Shown here in pieces: positions 63,880 through 64,000 of a DNA stretch of 64,000 nt. Position 1 is the stretch's first letter; every line of letters begins with the position of its first letter. The notes under the pieces were generated by a model that was not told the origin of the DNA, did no database searches, and saw nothing but the letters and a program-made list of their open reading frames with translations. The stretch comes from Pseudovibrio sp. Ad37 (lineage in GTDB: Bacteria; Pseudomonadota; Alphaproteobacteria; Rhizobiales; Stappiaceae). Position numbers and translations under genes: made by a program. The DNA lies in the NCBI RefSeq assembly GCF_001623075.1, contig NZ_LMCF01000012.1:124001-188000 (forward strand). The letters are read 5' to 3'.

Positions 63880-64000
63880 TTAAACGATGCTCTGACCGGT
63901 TGCTGCCCAGTCCTTCATGAATGCTTCCAGGCCTTTGTCGGTCAGTGGGTGCTTCACGAGGCCCTTCAGTGTTGAAGGTGGGATAGTTGCAACATCAGCG
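63880..64000 (-). CDS. tal: Transaldolase C-terminus, cut by window edge
   Basis: The last 40 codons read [20 protein letters not shown] then [19 protein letters not shown] and stop. This is the conserved end of the small (FSA-like, ~217-residue) transaldolases of the pentose phosphate pathway. The gene continues right of the window. Confidence 0.9.
   Translation of the reverse strand, partial: ADVATIPPSTLKGLVKHPLTDKGLEAFMKDWAATGQSIV

Overview
The window is ordinary alphaproteobacterial chromosome with one small accessory island. Gene content and order point to a marine relative of Stappiaceae/Rhizobiales such as Pseudovibrio or Labrenzia. The evidence is the mdh-sucC-sucD-sucA-sucB-lpd block, a RegB/RegA redox two-component pair, an Omp19-type lipoprotein, dnaX-ybaB-recR divergent from the SRP RNA gene, and thiM-thiE behind a TPP riboswitch. 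The genus is an inference; no rRNA or tRNA gene is present.

Layout. 1-7.4 kb: end of hisB, pyrF, pyroglutamyl peptidase, a CesT-like small protein, a secreted hydrolase, a DUF2867 protein and a NIT-domain chemoreceptor. 7.5-11.4 kb: an operon of a DUF4173 membrane protein, an OmpR-type regulator and its histidine kinase. 11.4-16.5 kb: rsgA with an elaborate leader, a degenerate methyltransferase, a membrane protein, two tandem paralogous secreted proteins, secB. 16.7-21.9 kb: regB-regA, a frameshifted secreted-protein gene, ispZ, a DUF1499 protein, a methyltransferase. 22.1-25.5 kb: a FecCD/BtuF-type ABC importer operon preceded by a 26-codon coupled ORF, a 30-bp perfect palindrome resembling a Zur box, a 31-codon ORF and a cobalamin riboswitch.

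25.6-29.2 kb is the accessory island: an RNA ligase, palindromic repeats, two C4-type antisense RNA modules with compensatory changes, a small gene whose leader is complementary to them, and an AT-rich HEPN-motif protein. 29.2-37 kb: recR-ybaB-dnaX, ffs, nudC and small enzymes. 37.5-41 kb: sdhCDAB. 41-46 kb: outer-membrane protein, TetR/carboxymuconolactone pair, several pseudoenzyme-like proteins, Omp19-like lipoprotein. 46.3-57.1 kb: zapE and the TCA block mdh-sucCDAB-lpdA. 57.1-64 kb: thiamine salvage, xerC, two nucleases (phospholipase-D fold and endonuclease I), a transglutaminase-like protein, DUF523, end of transaldolase.

How it works together: sdhCDAB plus mdh-sucCDAB-lpdA encode the oxidative half of the TCA cycle from 2-oxoglutarate to oxaloacetate (fumarase is not here). 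RegB/RegA would set redox control. The most unusual material is regulatory RNA: the rsgA leader with a 13-codon uORF and mutually exclusive helices, the tandem C4-like modules with their matching target leader, and the stacked riboswitch/micro-ORF/palindrome arrangement before the ABC importer.
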